The translations under genes and the position numbers were made by a program. Of a stretch of 7,816 nt of DNA, positions 6,888-7,816 are shown one piece after another (within the stretch, counting starts at the first letter, position 1; each line of letters starts with the position of its first letter). Under the pieces are notes generated by a model, which had not been told where the DNA came from, searched no databases, and saw nothing but the letters and a program-made list of their open reading frames with translations. This DNA is from an uncultured Roseburia sp. (GTDB taxonomy: Bacteria; Bacillota; Clostridia; Lachnospirales; Lachnospiraceae): positions 1 through 7,816 of the forward strand of contig CANDFU010000067.1 in assembly GCA_947384095.1 (NCBI GenBank). The letters run 5' to 3'.

Positions 6888-7551
6888 ACTGCTTATAATA
6901 TTCATCAATCGCAGCTTTTATGCCATCGTCGATTACAATCCTGCCCTGGCACGGACGGTTGTAAAGGTGCTCCACAACCTCCCCCATCGTCACAATCGCG
7001 TGCGCCGGAAATCCATAAGTCTCTCTGATTTCATCCACGGCGCTCATCGTTTTTCCAGGTCCCACCTCCATCCGGTTCAGCGAAACCATAAGCCCCAGAA
7101 TCTTCACGTCTCCCTGTGCCCTCACGATCGGAACCGTTTCCTCAATCGATTTTCCGGAAGTCGTCACGTCTTCAATAATGACTACTCTATCGCCGTCTTT
7201 TATCCCGCTTCCCAGAAGAATCCCGGCATCCCCGTGATCTTTGGCCTCTTTGCGGTTGGCGCAGTAGCGGATTTCTTTGCCGTACAGCCGCGAAAATGCA
7301 ATCACAGCCGCGACAGAGAGCGGAATCCCTTTGTAGGCCGGCCCGAACAGAACGTCAAAATCTCCGCCAAAAGTCTCATAGATCGCTTTCGCATAATATT
7401 CTCCCAGGCGCATCAGCTGACCTCCGGTTACATAGGCGCCCGCATTCATAAAAAACGGAGACTTCCTCCCGCTTTTCAAGGTAAATTCGCCAAACTTAAG
7501 CACATTGCTCTCCACCATAAACTCGATAAATTCTTTTTTGTATTGTTCCAT
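6874..7551 (-). CDS. pyrE: Orotate phosphoribosyltransferase (PyrE)
   Basis: This cytoplasmic enzyme joins orotate to PRPP to give orotidine 5'-monophosphate, the fifth step of de novo pyrimidine synthesis. At 225 residues it is of normal length. It shows FTLKSGRKSPFFMNAG near the N-terminus (23-38), FGPAYKGIPL (69-78), a basic YCANRKEAKDHGDAG segment (96-110) corresponding to the flexible active-site loop, and the PRPP-binding motif VVIIEDVTTSGKSI (123-136). AAGGAG lies about 10 nt before the ATG at 7551. The other pyr genes are not in the window; the sequence directly upstream holds only a short integrase-like ORF. Downstream it overlaps vanZ. I see no PyrR-type attenuator (an anti-terminator/terminator hairpin pair with a T-run) in the 265 nt upstream, so any such control would lie further away. 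Confidence 0.97.
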   Translation of the reverse strand: MEQYKKEFIEFMVESNVLKFGEFTLKSGRKSPFFMNAGAYVTGGQLMRLGEYYAKAIYETFGGDFDVLFGPAYKGIPLSVAAVIAFSRLYGKEIRYCANRKEAKDHGDAGILLGSGIKDGDRVVIIEDVTTSGKSIEETVPIVRAQGDVKILGLMVSLNRMEVGPGKTMSAVDEIRETYGFPAHAIVTMGEVVEHLYNRPCQGRIVIDDGIKAAIDEYYKQYGCN

Positions 7552-7579
7552 ATGTCGTTTTCTCCTTAAATAAGCCTTT

Positions 7580-7750
7580 TCAAATTACCCCTTCGGGCAA
7601 GGGTTCCCGTGTGACATGCATAGATAAATCCGTCGTAAGCTGACGCTGCGCATGTCCATGCAGCGCTGACACTGAACGCCCCCGATATAAACTGTCTTTT
7701 CCCTGACGAATCCCTTTCCCCGGGTCCCTGCCATTTACTGATTTCCCCAT
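7580..7750 (-). pseudogene. Possible remnant: N-terminal arm-binding region of a tyrosine integrase
   Basis: A 56-residue reading frame beginning MGKSVNGRDPGKGIRQ and continuing KDSLYRGRSVS, then GHAQRQLTTDLS. This resembles, from memory, the N-terminal DNA-binding arm of Tn916-like and clostridial phage integrases (pattern M-K-x-x-x-G-x-x-x-x-x-G-I-x-Q-x-x-D-x-x-Y-x-x-R, then a G-x-x-Q segment and a D-L). The resemblance fades after about residue 43, and neither the core-binding nor the catalytic domain (R-H-x-x-R-Y) follows, so it would be a truncated leftover. AAAGGA at 7760-7765 lies 9 nt before the ATG, and the stop is 28 nt before pyrE, so it could still be translated as a small protein. 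Third-codon composition is not strongly coding-like. It may equally be a chance ORF. Confidence 0.4.
7644..7665. repeat. Imperfect inverted repeat upstream of pyrE
   Basis: CGCTGCGCATG (7644-7654) can pair with CATGCAGCG (7657-7665), giving nine base pairs with a two-base bulge and a two-base spacer. GCTGAC occurs on both sides (7639-7644 and 7664-7669). It lies inside the integrase-like ORF. There is no T-run on either side, so it is not a terminator, and no known riboswitch is recognisable. Confidence 0.3.
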
Positions 7751-7816
7751 ATCCGCCAATCCTTTCTGATTCGTGCAGCAAACCATAAAAGATAAGCATA
7801 GATATACCCTGCCAGT

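Noticed and set aside
6847..7569. Plus-strand open frame of 240 codons opposite pyrE
   Set aside because: It is antisense to an unmistakable pyrE and has no motif; it is a shadow of pyrE codon usage.
7589..7603. Small hairpin CCCTT/AAGGG between the integrase-like ORF and pyrE as a terminator or attenuator
   Set aside because: The stem is only 5 bp and no T-run follows on the minus strand; there is no paired anti-terminator, so it does not support PyrR-type control.
7566..7799. Minus-strand 77-codon frame overlapping the integrase-like ORF
   Set aside because: It has no family resemblance and no good ribosome binding site. The alternative frame has both a site and a motif match, so this one was left out. 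A frameshift joining the two was considered but is not needed for the match.
7618..7804. GCATAGATA repeated at 7618-7626 and 7796-7804, flanking the integrase-like ORF like attachment sites
   Set aside because: A 9-nt match within about 200 nt is expected by chance fairly often, and there is no element boundary or integration target such as a tRNA end.
1..7816. CRISPR array, retron, toxin-antitoxin or other defence system
   Set aside because: No regularly spaced repeats, no reverse transcriptase, nuclease or paired small toxin/antitoxin genes were seen; the identified genes account for nearly all of the minus strand.

Overview
The window reads as a piece of chromosome from a Gram-positive Clostridia bacterium, most likely a member of the Lachnospiraceae. 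The grounds are strong AGGAG-type ribosome binding sites, mid-range GC, small TM proteins and an M29 aminopeptidase of the kind known from that group, and tightly packed co-directional genes. Every convincing gene lies on the minus strand, so transcription runs from high to low coordinates. I see no rRNA, tRNA, CRISPR array or intact mobile element.

Right part (about 7816 down to 5478): a 56-residue ORF that resembles the N-terminal arm-binding region of a tyrosine integrase, probably a remnant, then pyrE (orotate phosphoribosyltransferase). Next come a VanZ-family membrane protein overlapping the end of pyrE, a 104-residue three-TM protein overlapping the end of vanZ and probably starting at TTG, and an HD-domain phosphohydrolase of the YfbR/HDDC2 type. 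The overlaps and short gaps suggest one transcript with translational coupling. pyrE makes a pyrimidine nucleotide and the HD enzyme probably dephosphorylates (deoxy)nucleoside monophosphates, so the cluster has a nucleotide-metabolism flavour with two membrane proteins of unknown role.

Middle (5400 to 3352): a 682-residue M29-type metallo-aminopeptidase. Its C-terminal third carries the metal and catalytic residues, and its roughly 420-residue N-terminal region has no function I recognise. It is flanked by two 77-nt gaps.

Left-middle (3274 to 714): purE (N5-CAIR mutase of purine synthesis), followed after 18 nt by an OmpR-type response regulator and after a further 23 nt by its membrane histidine kinase. 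A good promoter candidate (TTGAAA, 16 nt, TAATAT) lies just before purE, with a 7-bp inverted repeat across its -10 and probable start point. A clean intrinsic terminator overlaps the kinase stop codon. This makes purE-RR-HK a plausible three-gene unit, which is an unusual pairing of a housekeeping purine enzyme with a two-component system.

Left edge (613 to 1): the first 204 codons of cysD (sulfate adenylyltransferase small subunit), cut by the window edge and separated from the kinase by the terminator.

Most of the window is ordinary core metabolism and signalling. The items most worth a second look are the purE/two-component unit with its palindrome, the integrase-like remnant before pyrE, the large uncharacterised N-terminal part of the aminopeptidase, and the small TTG-start membrane protein. 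I found no clear evidence of a wholly new system.
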